This document shows positions 7,264 to 13,329 of a stretch of 13,329 nt of DNA, piece by piece; position 1 is the stretch's first letter, and each line of letters begins with the position of its first letter. Origin of the DNA: Rhodobiaceae bacterium (GTDB lineage: Bacteria > Pseudomonadota > Alphaproteobacteria > Parvibaculales > Parvibaculaceae); contig DAIEIL010000004.1 in assembly GCA_027352645.1 (NCBI GenBank), positions 1-13,329 on the forward strand. The letters are read 5' to 3'. A program made the position numbers and the translations under genes. The notes below the pieces were generated by a model. That model saw nothing but the letters and a program-made list of their open reading frames with translations, searched no databases and was not told where the DNA came from.

Positions 7264-7857
7264 TCAGCGCTTTTTACGCGCGAGCGCTGCACATTCCTTG
7301 TGGCGCGTACATCCGATCATGTGATCGTTGACCATTCCGACCGCTTGCGCAAATGCATAAACGATCGTCGGGCCGCAAAAGCGGAAGCCTTCGGCTTTCA
7401 GCGCCTTTGAGAGCTTCTTGCTCATCTCGGTTTCCGCCGGAACCTCGCGGATATTTTTCCACTTGTTCTGCAGTGGGTTTCCGTCGACGAAGCTCCAGAT
7501 GAAATTTGAGAAGCCGTCGCGCTCCATAATATCGGCATAGGCACGCGCATTACCTATGGTCGCTTCGATCTTGCCGCGATGGCGAATGATACCTTCGTTC
7601 TTCAGCAGTTTCTCGACGCGGGCGGGCGTATAGCGCGCGATGCGCTCGGGATCGAAATTGTCGAAAGCCTCGCGGAAATTCTCGCGCTTGCGCAGGATGG
7701 TGATCCAGGAAAGACCCGCCTGGAATCCGTCGAGGATCAGCTTTTCGAAGAGCGCCCGGTCGTCATACTCAGGCACGCCCCATTCGGTGTCGTGATAGGC
7801 GAGATAGAGTGGATCGGTGCCGGGCCATGTGCATCCTGTCGAAGCTTCAGGCTTCAT
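7264..7857 (-). CDS. tag: DNA-3-methyladenine glycosylase I
   Basis: A 197-residue base-excision repair enzyme that removes 3-methyladenine from alkylated DNA. The zinc ligands of E. coli Tag (C4, H17, H175, C179) correspond to Cys9 (TGCTW), His22 (YHDTEWG), His179 (VNDH) and Cys183 (GC). The signatures QAGLSWITILRKREN (46-60) and GIIRHRGKI (89-97) are present. The E. coli active-site Glu38 aligns with Asp43 in LILDGFQAG; I recall this Asp form in other alphaproteobacterial Tags. The frame is open to 7953, but the ATG at 7857 follows AAGGA (7865-7869) with a 7-nt spacer and gives the family length. The start overlaps the end of the ygfZ-like gene by 11 bp, indicating co-transcription and coupling. 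Confidence 0.95.
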   Translation of the reverse strand: MKPEASTGCTWPGTDPLYLAYHDTEWGVPEYDDRALFEKLILDGFQAGLSWITILRKRENFREAFDNFDPERIARYTPARVEKLLKNEGIIRHRGKIEATIGNARAYADIMERDGFSNFIWSFVDGNPLQNKWKNIREVPAETEMSKKLSKALKAEGFRFCGPTIVYAFAQAVGMVNDHMIGCTRHKECAALARKKR

Positions 7858-8704
7858 CGCTCGTTCCTTCGAGTTCGAAATTCGCCCAATCGGGCTTTTC
7901 CGGCGTAAGGCTGGCGTCGCCTGCTTCGAGCACCGCGCCGTCGATGAGATCAAGGCGGAGAAGCGCGAGAACGCGGGAGGTTTCCGCGTCGCCGGAGAAT
8001 ACCATGCCCGCCTCGCGGCCCGATGAGCGCACGGGCGTATGCGGCTTCGGCAGGTCGCCTTCCACGCGGCAGGGGAGGAGGCGCTTTCTCACGCTGCCGC
8101 GCCGCTTCGTGCGCGAGGTCACCTCCTGTCCGACGAAGCAGCCCTTCTTGAAGTCGATGCCGTTCAACTCGTCAAAATTCACTTCGAGCGGGAAGGTGCG
8201 ATCCGGCTCGAAGTCGCGGGCGGCGTCGCCCACGCCTAGCGCGATACGGTGGCGGTGATAATCGGCAGGTGTCGCGGGCGTGAAGCCTTTCAACGCTTCC
8301 ACGGCTGTTGATGTGACGATGCGATGGCCGAGGGCGGCAAGGCGCGGATCGGGGAAGGCGCCCGCGGGCGCGGCCTGACCATCCCACAACGCGGCGACCG
8401 AATGGGTGGCCCCAAGATTTTCCAGCGTCACATCGGCGCGGAGCTTGTAGAAGGTGAGGCGCTTCAGGAGGTCGGCCGTGCGGGCGCCGTCGCAATCGAG
8501 AAGCAGCCCGTCGCCGGCGGCGATGATGAAAAAATCGAAGAGGAACTTGCCCTGCGGCGTCAGGAGCCCTGCATAGATCGCCCGGTTGCCCTCCACCAGG
8601 TCGATATTGTTGGTGATGAGTCCTTGCAGGAAGGGCCGCGCATCGGCCCCGCCGACCCTCAAAACGCCCCGATCCGGCAATAGCGACGCCTTCAACCCGC
8701 TCAT
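7847..8704 (-). CDS. ygfZ: YgfZ-type folate-binding protein (GcvT-like)
   Basis: A 285-residue cytoplasmic protein of the GcvT-like YgfZ/IBA57 family. Members bind tetrahydrofolate and support the synthesis or repair of certain Fe-S enzymes. The diagnostic motif KGCFVGQE (187-194) carries the conserved Cys189, followed by the basic segment SRTKRRGSVRKR. The N-terminal region has PFLQGLITNNI and the TPQGKFLFDFF stretch typical of the family. The start ATG (8702-8704) has only a weak AGAAGAG upstream, but no better in-frame choice gives a family-like N-terminus. It is the first gene of a ygfZ-tag pair and is divergent from the GT9 gene with 164 bp between the starts, where promoters for both should lie. 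Confidence 0.95.
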   Translation of the reverse strand: MSGLKASLLPDRGVLRVGGADARPFLQGLITNNIDLVEGNRAIYAGLLTPQGKFLFDFFIIAAGDGLLLDCDGARTADLLKRLTFYKLRADVTLENLGATHSVAALWDGQAAPAGAFPDPRLAALGHRIVTSTAVEALKGFTPATPADYHRHRIALGVGDAARDFEPDRTFPLEVNFDELNGIDFKKGCFVGQEVTSRTKRRGSVRKRLLPCRVEGDLPKPHTPVRSSGREAGMVFSGDAETSRVLALLRLDLIDGAVLEAGDASLTPEKPDWANFELEGTSDEA

Positions 8705-8735
8705 GTCTCTTCTATGACTTCCGTTCTGGTGTCCC

Positions 8736-8748
8736 GCCCGGTCCGGGC
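8736..8748. repeat. Short perfect palindrome GCCCGG-T-CCGGGC
   Basis: Six-base arms flank a single T. It lies about 31 bp upstream of the ygfZ start, inside its probable leader or promoter. It may be a hairpin in the ygfZ mRNA leader or chance in GC-rich DNA. Confidence 0.4.
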
Positions 8749-8786
8749 ATCATGGGACATTTGGTGAGCCCTTTTGCCGCCCGCAA

Positions 8787-8811
8787 GCACCCTGCCTTGG
8801 CAGGGGGGTGC
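8787..8811. repeat. Imperfect inverted repeat overlapping the GT9 promoter
   Basis: GCACCCTGCC (8787-8796), a TT centre, then GGCAGGG (8799-8805), three extra G and TGC (8809-8811). The inner 7-bp arms, CCCTGCC/GGCAGGG, are perfect. The centre covers the first bases of the -35 hexamer at 8797-8802, so a protein bound here would block RNA polymerase; it could also be a hairpin remnant of a repeat. Confidence 0.5.
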
Positions 8812-8825
8812 GGCACTCCTATACT
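8797..8825 (+). promoter_or_regulatory. Sigma-70 promoter for the GT9-dihydroorotase operon
   Basis: TTGGCA (8797-8802), a spacer of exactly 17 nt, then TATACT (8820-8825); each hexamer matches the consensus at 5 of 6 positions. Transcription would start near 8832, about 37 nt before the ATG at 8869. It is the best promoter match I found in this window and shows that an upstream start at 8752 is unlikely, because that codon would precede the promoter. Confidence 0.65.
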
Positions 8826-8868
8826 CCGCACCCTTTTTCATTTCACGGCAAGGTCGGCGTCCCGCCGG

Positions 8869-9837
8869 ATGCGTATTCTCTTCATCACTTCAAACCGGAT
8901 CGGCGATGCCGTGCTCTCGACCGGCCTTCTGGCCGGTCTGATGGAGCGCTATCCGGGCGCGAAAATCTGGGTGGCTTGCGGGCCGCTCGCGGTTCCCATT
9001 TTCGAACATGCGCCGTGCGTCGAAAAGGTCATCGTCCTCAAAAAAGCGCCCTGGGCCGGTCACTGGCGCAAACTTCTGCGGCAAACCATGTTCCGCCGCT
9101 TCGAAGCCGTGGTCGATCTGCGCGGTTCCGCAACGGCTTACCTGCTCTGCGCGAAGAAGCGCCATGTGCTGAAGGCCAACCACACTCTGCACAGGGTCAT
9201 TCACAATGCCGGCGTGGCGGGCTTCGACCCCGCGCCATGGCCGCGCGTCTGGCCGGGCGAGGCGGCGCGCAAACGCGCCCGCGAGCTCATTCCGGACGGC
9301 CGCGTGGTGCTGGCCATCGGCCCTTCGGCCAACTGGCCGCGCAAGATGTGGCCGATCGAATACGGGGCCGAGCTTGTTCGCCGCCTGACGGGCCCGGGCG
9401 GTCCGCTCCAGGGCGTTCACGTTCTCATCGCCGCCGCGCCGGGCGAGCGCGAGCTTGTGAAGCCGATCATCGACGAGGTGCCGGACGAGCGACGCATCGA
9501 ACTGATCGGCGAAGATCTGAGCCTCGTCGCGGCTTGTTTCGAGCGCGTAAGGCTCTATATCGGCAATGATTCCGGGCTGATGCACCTTTCGGCGGCCTCC
9601 GGCGCGCCGACTCTCGGCCTTTTCGGCCCGACGCCGGATGGGCGCTATGATCCCTGGGGCACGAACACGGCGCGCGTGCGCGGCCCGCGCTCCTACGAGC
9701 AGATTCTCGCGGAAGAGGGCGAGAAATATGCGGGCGAGAGCGCCATGCGCGACCTCTCCGTCGACAAGGTTTATGATGCCGCCTGCGCCCTTCTCGCGCG
9801 GACGGACAAGAAATCTCAGGAAAAGGACATCGCGTGA
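8869..9837 (+). CDS. Glycosyltransferase family 9 (heptosyltransferase-like)
   Basis: A 322-residue GT-B enzyme of the ADP-heptose:LPS heptosyltransferase family (COG0859), which adds sugars to lipopolysaccharide core or related glycans on the cytoplasmic side of the inner membrane. The N-terminal MRILFITSNRIGDAVLSTG carries the conserved Asp13. The C-terminal acceptor/nucleotide-sugar motif NDSGLMHLSAASGAPTLGLF (233-252) is followed by GPT. The donor sugar cannot be told; the sequence does not show that it is truly heptose. The frame is open to 8752, but the extra 39 residues are low-complexity and lie upstream of or within the promoter, so I start at the MRIL ATG even though its ribosome binding site is weak (GGCAAGG is rather far). 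The stop overlaps the dihydroorotase start. Confidence 0.9.
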   Translation: MRILFITSNRIGDAVLSTGLLAGLMERYPGAKIWVACGPLAVPIFEHAPCVEKVIVLKKAPWAGHWRKLLRQTMFRRFEAVVDLRGSATAYLLCAKKRHVLKANHTLHRVIHNAGVAGFDPAPWPRVWPGEAARKRARELIPDGRVVLAIGPSANWPRKMWPIEYGAELVRRLTGPGGPLQGVHVLIAAAPGERELVKPIIDEVPDERRIELIGEDLSLVAACFERVRLYIGNDSGLMHLSAASGAPTLGLFGPTPDGRYDPWGTNTARVRGPRSYEQILAEEGEKYAGESAMRDLSVDKVYDAACALLARTDKKSQEKDIA

Positions 9838-11171
9838 GCGCCAGCTACGATCTCATCTTCCGGGGCGGTACCATCGTCAATCATGACGGCGTGGGCCGGG
9901 GCGACGTTGCAGTGAAGAACGGGCGCATCGCCGCTATCGGCGATCTCGGTCAGGCAAGCGCCGGCGAAATTGTCGATGTGACGGGGCTCCATGTTCTGCC
10001 CGGCGTCGTCGACAGTCAGGTGCATCTGCGCGAGCCCGGCAATGAGCACAAGGAAGACCTGGAATCGGGTGGCCGCGCGGCGGCGCTGGGCGGTGTGACC
10101 TCCGTCTTCGAGATGCCGAATACCAAGCCGCCGACGACGACGCCCGAGGCGCTCGCCGACAAGGTGGCCCGAGCGCGTCACCGCATGTATTGCGACTTTG
10201 CCTTCTATGGCGGCGCGACGACGGAAAATGTCGACCTGCTGCCGGAGATCGAGCGCATGGCTGGGTGCTGCGGCATCAAGATTTTCATGGGCTCGTCCAC
10301 CGGCACGCTTCTCGTCGCGAGCGATGAGGACGTCGCCCGCGTGCTTGGCGCGATCAGCCGCCGCGCGGCGGTTCACTCGGAAGATGAATTCCGCCTGCGC
10401 GACCGGCGTCCGCTTGCTGAACTCGGCAAGGTCGAGACGCATCCGGTCTGGCGCGACGCGGAAGCGGCGGTGCTCTGTACGACGCGGCTTCTCCGGCTTG
10501 CGCGCGAGGCTGGCAAGCGCATCCATGTGCTGCATGTGTCGACCGCCGACGAGATTCCGCTGCTCGCCGCCGCGAAGGACATCGCCAGCGTCGAGGTGAC
10601 GCCGCAGCATCTGACGCTTGCCGCGCCGGAATGCTACGAGGAACTCGGCTCCTACGCCGTGATGAACCCGCCGATCCGCGACGCACATCACCGCGCCGGG
10701 CTCTGGGCGGGGCTCGCCGCCGGGGTGGTCGACGTTCTCGGTTCCGACCACGCGCCGCACACGCGCGAGGAAAAGGCCGAGACCTATCCGAAATGCCCCT
10801 CCGGCATGCCGGGCGTGCAGACGCTTGTGCCGATCATGCTCGACCACGTGAATGCGGGCAGGCTGACGATCGAGCGTTTCGTCGATCTCACATCGCATGG
10901 CCCCCAGCGCGTGTTCGGCATGGCGCGCAAGGGCCGCATCGCGGTGGGCTACGATGCCGACCTCACCATCGTCGACATGAAGGCAAAGCGCACGATCACC
11001 AATGATTGGATCGCCAGCAAATGCGGCTGGACGCCCTATGACGGCAAGACCGTCACCGGCTGGCCCATCGGCACGGTGGTGCGCGGGCGCCGCGTCATGT
11101 GGAACGACGAGTTGATCGGCGCCGCGACCGGCGAGCCGATCGTCTTCCTCGAGGCGCTGCCGAGGGGCTGA
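9834..11171 (+). CDS. pyrC: Dihydroorotase (class I, amidohydrolase superfamily)
   Basis: A 445-residue cytoplasmic zinc enzyme. It should interconvert N-carbamoyl-L-aspartate and dihydroorotate in pyrimidine synthesis. The core shows VDSQVHLREPG (59-69), EMPNTKPP (93-100), KIFMGSSTG (149-157), HVLHVST (231-237) and the catalytic GSDHAPHT (303-310, Asp305). The HxH metal motif is altered: Gln62 replaces the first His (QVH). I recall the same SQVHxREPG in many alphaproteobacterial proteins annotated as dihydroorotase, so it is a subfamily trait and activity is likely but not certain; a paralogous allantoinase or hydantoinase role is less likely. It starts with GTG in a GTGA overlap with the GT9 stop, after AGGAAAAGGA. 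The usual pyrB neighbour is absent. Confidence 0.85.
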   Translation: MSASYDLIFRGGTIVNHDGVGRGDVAVKNGRIAAIGDLGQASAGEIVDVTGLHVLPGVVDSQVHLREPGNEHKEDLESGGRAAALGGVTSVFEMPNTKPPTTTPEALADKVARARHRMYCDFAFYGGATTENVDLLPEIERMAGCCGIKIFMGSSTGTLLVASDEDVARVLGAISRRAAVHSEDEFRLRDRRPLAELGKVETHPVWRDAEAAVLCTTRLLRLAREAGKRIHVLHVSTADEIPLLAAAKDIASVEVTPQHLTLAAPECYEELGSYAVMNPPIRDAHHRAGLWAGLAAGVVDVLGSDHAPHTREEKAETYPKCPSGMPGVQTLVPIMLDHVNAGRLTIERFVDLTSHGPQRVFGMARKGRIAVGYDADLTIVDMKAKRTITNDWIASKCGWTPYDGKTVTGWPIGTVVRGRRVMWNDELIGAATGEPIVFLEALPRG

Positions 11172-11182
11172 CGTCGTTCGCT

Positions 11183-11455
11183 TTAGTGCAACGTTGCCAT
11201 ATAGTTTGCATACGGAAATTCGGCTGGAGTGATGATCCGCTTCGTCGCAACGCGCACGGAGTGCAGCGGACCTTCGAGGTTCTTCTCCCAATGGTCGAGG
11301 AACTTCGTCAGCGCCGGATAGCGCGGCGCGAGGTCGTATTCCTGCCAGACGAAGGTCTGGAAAAGGCCGGGATGATCCGGCATGTGGTAGAGGATCTCGG
11401 CGGTGATCAGCCGGTACCCGTCGAGCATTCTGGCGAACTCGGAAACTGTCGTCAC
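11183..11455 (-). CDS. usg: Usg family protein
   Basis: A 90-residue protein of the Usg family, a short conserved family of unknown function first named for the gene upstream of trpF in Caulobacter. Typical stretches are GYRLITAEILYHMPDHP, VWQEYDLAPRYP, FLDHWEKNLEGPLHSVRVA and a basic R-I-I-P-AEF segment. The frame is open to an ATG at 11515, but the first 20 residues of that version are Arg/Ser-rich and not family-like. The GTG at 11453-11455 follows AGGGGG (11463-11468) with a 7-nt spacer and gives the normal length, so I start there. It is convergent with the dihydroorotase, with only 11 bp between the stops and no visible terminator. No trp genes are in view, so any link to tryptophan synthesis is not supported here. 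Confidence 0.88.
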   Translation of the reverse strand: MTTVSEFARMLDGYRLITAEILYHMPDHPGLFQTFVWQEYDLAPRYPALTKFLDHWEKNLEGPLHSVRVATKRIITPAEFPYANYMATLH

Positions 11456-11596
11456 GCAAGCACCCCCTGCTGTCCAATGACGGACGCGTGACGCCCAACG
11501 ACTCGTTCGGCTCATCGCGCCGATGAACGAATCCTAACGAAGGGGCAGGCGGCACGTCGACGCCGGAGCGGTCATCTGCCTGCAATTTTTCCTTTG

Positions 11597-11609
11597 TGTG
11601 ACATTCACA
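11597..11609. promoter_or_regulatory. Small palindrome TGTGA-CAT-TCACA in the usg-acuI gap
   Basis: Five-base arms around a 3-nt centre, in the 299-bp gap between two divergent genes. The half-sites are those of a CRP-type site, but the spacing is 3 instead of 6, so it is not a normal CRP operator. It may bind another regulator or be chance. The gap also holds TTTGGG/CCCAAA arms at 11683-11688 and 11701-11706. Confidence 0.2.
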
Positions 11610-11754
11610 TTGGCACTCGCGAAGCGGGGCTGCTGCTGGCAGCCTCGACGTGGTGGAAGGCCTGGCTTGACCGGGGCGGCGATTTGGGTTCGTTTGTTTC
11701 CCCAAAATGCCGGGCCGTCAGAAGCCATTAGCCAGAAAACCGCAGGGAAGCCCC

Positions 11755-12747
11755 ATGACCGAGACATTTCACGCCATTCGCGTGTCGAAATCCGATGCAG
11801 GCCAGAAGACGGATTTCGTCGATATCACGCTTGCCGATCTCATGGAGGGCGACGTCACGGTCGCCGTCGATTACTCGACCGTCAATTACAAGGACGGGCT
11901 GGCGCTGACGGGTTCGGCGCCCATCATTCGCAGCTTCCCGCTGATCCCCGGCATCGACTTCGCCGGCACGGTCGAGACCTCGTCTCACGCAGGCTTCAAG
12001 CCGGGCGACAAAGTGGTGCTCAACGGCTATGGCGTCGGCGAAGGCCATCATGGCGGCTATGCGCAGAAGGCGCGGGTGAAGGGCGACTGGCTGGTGAAGC
12101 TCCCGGCCAATATCTCGACCGCCCATGCCATGGCGATCGGTACGGCAGGCTATACGGCCATGCTCTGCGTGCTGGCGCTAGAACATGAAGGCGTGACGCC
12201 GGACAAGGGCGACGTGCTGGTGACGGGCGCGGCGGGCGGTGTTGGTTCGGTGGCCATCGCGCTTCTCGCGAAGCTCGGCTATCGCGTGATCGCCTCGACG
12301 GGCCGCGCCACCGAAGCGGATTACCTGAAGGGTCTTGGCGCTGCCGATATCATCGACCGCAATGAGCTTTCCTCGGCTGGCCGTCCGCTCGGCAAGGAGC
12401 GTTGGGCGGGTGCCGTCGATGCGGTGGGCAGCCACACGCTCGCCAATGCGCTTTCGATGACGCGCTATGGCGGCGCGGTCGCGGCTTGCGGCCTCGCGCA
12501 AGGGCTCGACCTTCCGGCCTCCGTCGCGCCCTTCATTCTGCGCGGCATCACGCTTTGCGGCATCGACAGCGTGATGGCGCCGATGGCGAAGCGCGAAAAA
12601 GCCTGGGCGCGGCTCGCGGAGGATCTCGATCTTGCCAGGCTCGATACGATGACTTCGCGCGCGACGCTGAAGGATGTGCCGCAGCTGGGTGTCGATATTC
12701 TTGCCGGCAAGGTTCGCGGGCGCGTCGTCGTCGACGTCAACGCCTGA
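11755..12747 (+). CDS. acuI: Acrylyl-CoA reductase-type quinone oxidoreductase (AcuI/YhdH family)
   Basis: A 330-residue zinc-free medium-chain reductase. AcuI/YhdH enzymes use NADPH to reduce acrylyl-CoA to propionyl-CoA, removing a toxic unsaturated thioester. The order of motifs follows E. coli YhdH closely: NYKDGLALTG (44-53), IPGIDFAGTV (64-73), GVGEGHHGGYAQ (93-104), GTAGYTAMLCV (129-139), the Rossmann loop TGAAGGVGSVA (157-167) and STGR (181-184), whose Arg fits NADPH binding. The C-terminus GRVVVDVN matches the family end. The frame is open to 11707, but the ATG at 11755 follows AGGGAAG and aligns with the family start. It precedes a feruloyl-CoA-synthase-like ligase by 18 nt, so the native substrate may be another enoyl-CoA. 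Confidence 0.9.
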   Translation: MTETFHAIRVSKSDAGQKTDFVDITLADLMEGDVTVAVDYSTVNYKDGLALTGSAPIIRSFPLIPGIDFAGTVETSSHAGFKPGDKVVLNGYGVGEGHHGGYAQKARVKGDWLVKLPANISTAHAMAIGTAGYTAMLCVLALEHEGVTPDKGDVLVTGAAGGVGSVAIALLAKLGYRVIASTGRATEADYLKGLGAADIIDRNELSSAGRPLGKERWAGAVDAVGSHTLANALSMTRYGGAVAACGLAQGLDLPASVAPFILRGITLCGIDSVMAPMAKREKAWARLAEDLDLARLDTMTSRATLKDVPQLGVDILAGKVRGRVVVDVNA

Positions 12748-12765
12748 CGCATTGGGGGGAGAAGC

Positions 12766-13329
12766 ATGGATATGTCGAAGCCGCCGTTCCGCGAGCCGAA
12801 ATATGTCGAGCGCAAGGTGGAGGTGGAACGCAGGGAGGATGGTTCCATCATCCTGCGCAATCCGCATCCGCTTCGTGGTGTGCCGGAAAATCTGATCGCG
12901 CCATTCCGCCGCTGGGCCGTGGAAGCCCCGGATCGCGTCTGGCTCGGCATGCGCAGGCCCGCGAAGGAAAGCTTCGGCGAGTGGGAGCTTCTGACCTACA
13001 AGGATGCCGAACGGAAGATCAGCGCGATCGCGCAAGCGCTTCTCGACCGGGGGCTCGGTCAGAAGACTCCGCTGATGATCCTGTCTGGCAATTCGATCGA
13101 GCATGCGCTCATCACCTATGGCGCTATGCTGGCCGGTGTGCCCGTCGCGCCGGTGTCGCCTTCCTACAGCACGATCAGCTCGGCTTTCGACAAGCTCGAA
13201 TATGTCTTCGAGCTGATCGAGCCGAAGATGATCTTCATGCAGTCGGGCGCGCCCTTTGAGCGCGCGCTCGGCTCGCTCAATCTCGAAGGCATTGAACTCG
13301 TCTCGGTGGATGGGTCGCATGGCACGCGC
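12766..13329 (+). CDS. Feruloyl-CoA-synthase-like acyl-CoA ligase, N-terminal fragment (cut by window edge)
   Basis: The first 188 codons of an AMP-forming acid:CoA ligase, incomplete because the window ends. The N-terminus has EVERREDGSIILRNPHPL (19-36), followed by APDRVWL (54-60), the LSGNSIEHAL stretch (106-115) and GVPVAPVSPSYS (124-135). These fit the feruloyl-CoA synthase group better than generic fatty-acid ligases. Such enzymes make the CoA thioester of ferulate or related aryl-propenoic acids using ATP. The AMP-binding and adenylation motifs lie beyond the edge, so substrate choice is an inference. Two ATGs are possible, 12766 and 12772; GGGGGGAG lies 4 nt before the first and 10 nt before the second. 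The gene follows acuI by 18 nt and is probably co-transcribed with it. Confidence 0.8.
   Translation, partial: MDMSKPPFREPKYVERKVEVERREDGSIILRNPHPLRGVPENLIAPFRRWAVEAPDRVWLGMRRPAKESFGEWELLTYKDAERKISAIAQALLDRGLGQKTPLMILSGNSIEHALITYGAMLAGVPVAPVSPSYSTISSAFDKLEYVFELIEPKMIFMQSGAPFERALGSLNLEGIELVSVDGSHGTR

Noticed and set aside
8752..8868. An upstream extension of the GT9 gene from the ATG at 8752
   Set aside because: The extra 39 residues are not family-like, and the segment contains the promoter at 8797-8825, so the translated mRNA would start after this codon.
11611..11626. A sigma-54-like GG/GC pair (TGGCACTCGCGAAGC) upstream of acuI
   Set aside because: The -24 half fits, but the -12 half has AAGC instead of TTGC, and no enhancer-binding regulator is adjacent. 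The match is too weak to call.
9816..11705. A 629-codon open frame on the minus strand opposite the dihydroorotase and covering usg
   Set aside because: It runs across the end of one real gene and through another in a different frame, has no family resemblance, and is rich in Arg/His as antisense frames are.
12178..13320. A 380-codon minus-strand frame opposite acuI and the ligase
   Set aside because: It spans two real genes and their intergenic gap on the other strand and shows no domain.
1..13329. CRISPR array, tRNA or rRNA genes, insertion sequence or prophage
   Set aside because: No regularly spaced direct repeats, cloverleaf sequence, transposase-like or integrase-like frame was seen; nearly all the DNA is accounted for by chromosomal genes.

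Overview
The window looks like ordinary chromosome of a high-GC alphaproteobacterium. The evidence is a Usg-family protein (a small family I know from Caulobacter and Rhizobiales), a dihydroorotase of the alphaproteobacterial type with a QVH metal motif, a YgfZ/Tag pair, and a codon bias strong enough to leave long open frames on antisense strands. A Parvibaculum- or Hyphomicrobiales-like source is my guess from the mix of acyl-CoA and fatty-acid genes; the sequence alone does not prove it. I see no tRNA, rRNA, transposase, integrase, CRISPR array or phage gene.

Layout. (1) Positions 1-87, minus strand: the first 29 codons of an HD-family hydrolase, divergent from what follows. (2) Positions 294-5018, plus strand: a tight cluster of a Lon-like S16 serine protease (COG1067 type), a divergent universal-stress-protein paralog, a canonical tandem universal stress protein, and a small conserved hypothetical. 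The first three genes are separated by 2 nt and then overlap by 4 nt, so they are probably translationally coupled. (3) A 15-bp perfect inverted repeat at 5046-5080 separates this cluster from a convergent gene. (4) Positions 5104-8704, minus strand: a beta-ketoacyl-ACP synthase III similar to Pseudomonas PA3286 with a TTG start, a bactofilin, a 3-methyladenine DNA glycosylase I (tag), and a YgfZ-type folate-binding protein whose end overlaps tag. (5) Positions 8869-11171, plus strand: a GT9 glycosyltransferase and a dihydroorotase joined by a GTGA overlap, preceded by a near-consensus sigma-70 promoter that sits on a palindrome. (6) A convergent usg gene on the minus strand. (7) Positions 11755-13329, plus strand: an AcuI/YhdH-type acrylyl-CoA reductase followed 18 nt later by the N-terminal part of a feruloyl-CoA-synthase-like ligase, cut off by the window end.

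How the genes work together: the first cluster reads as a proteolysis and stress-response unit. The last pair suggests activation and reduction of an unsaturated acid. The middle is a mix of lipid, envelope, DNA-repair, Fe-S-maintenance and pyrimidine genes. The items most worth checking are the Lon-like/Usp/Usp operon with its unusual Walker residues, a repeat-like insert in the 5' end of the first usp gene, the Gln-for-His change in the dihydroorotase, the promoter-palindrome at 8787-8825, and the acuI-ligase pair. I did not find convincing evidence of a wholly new system.
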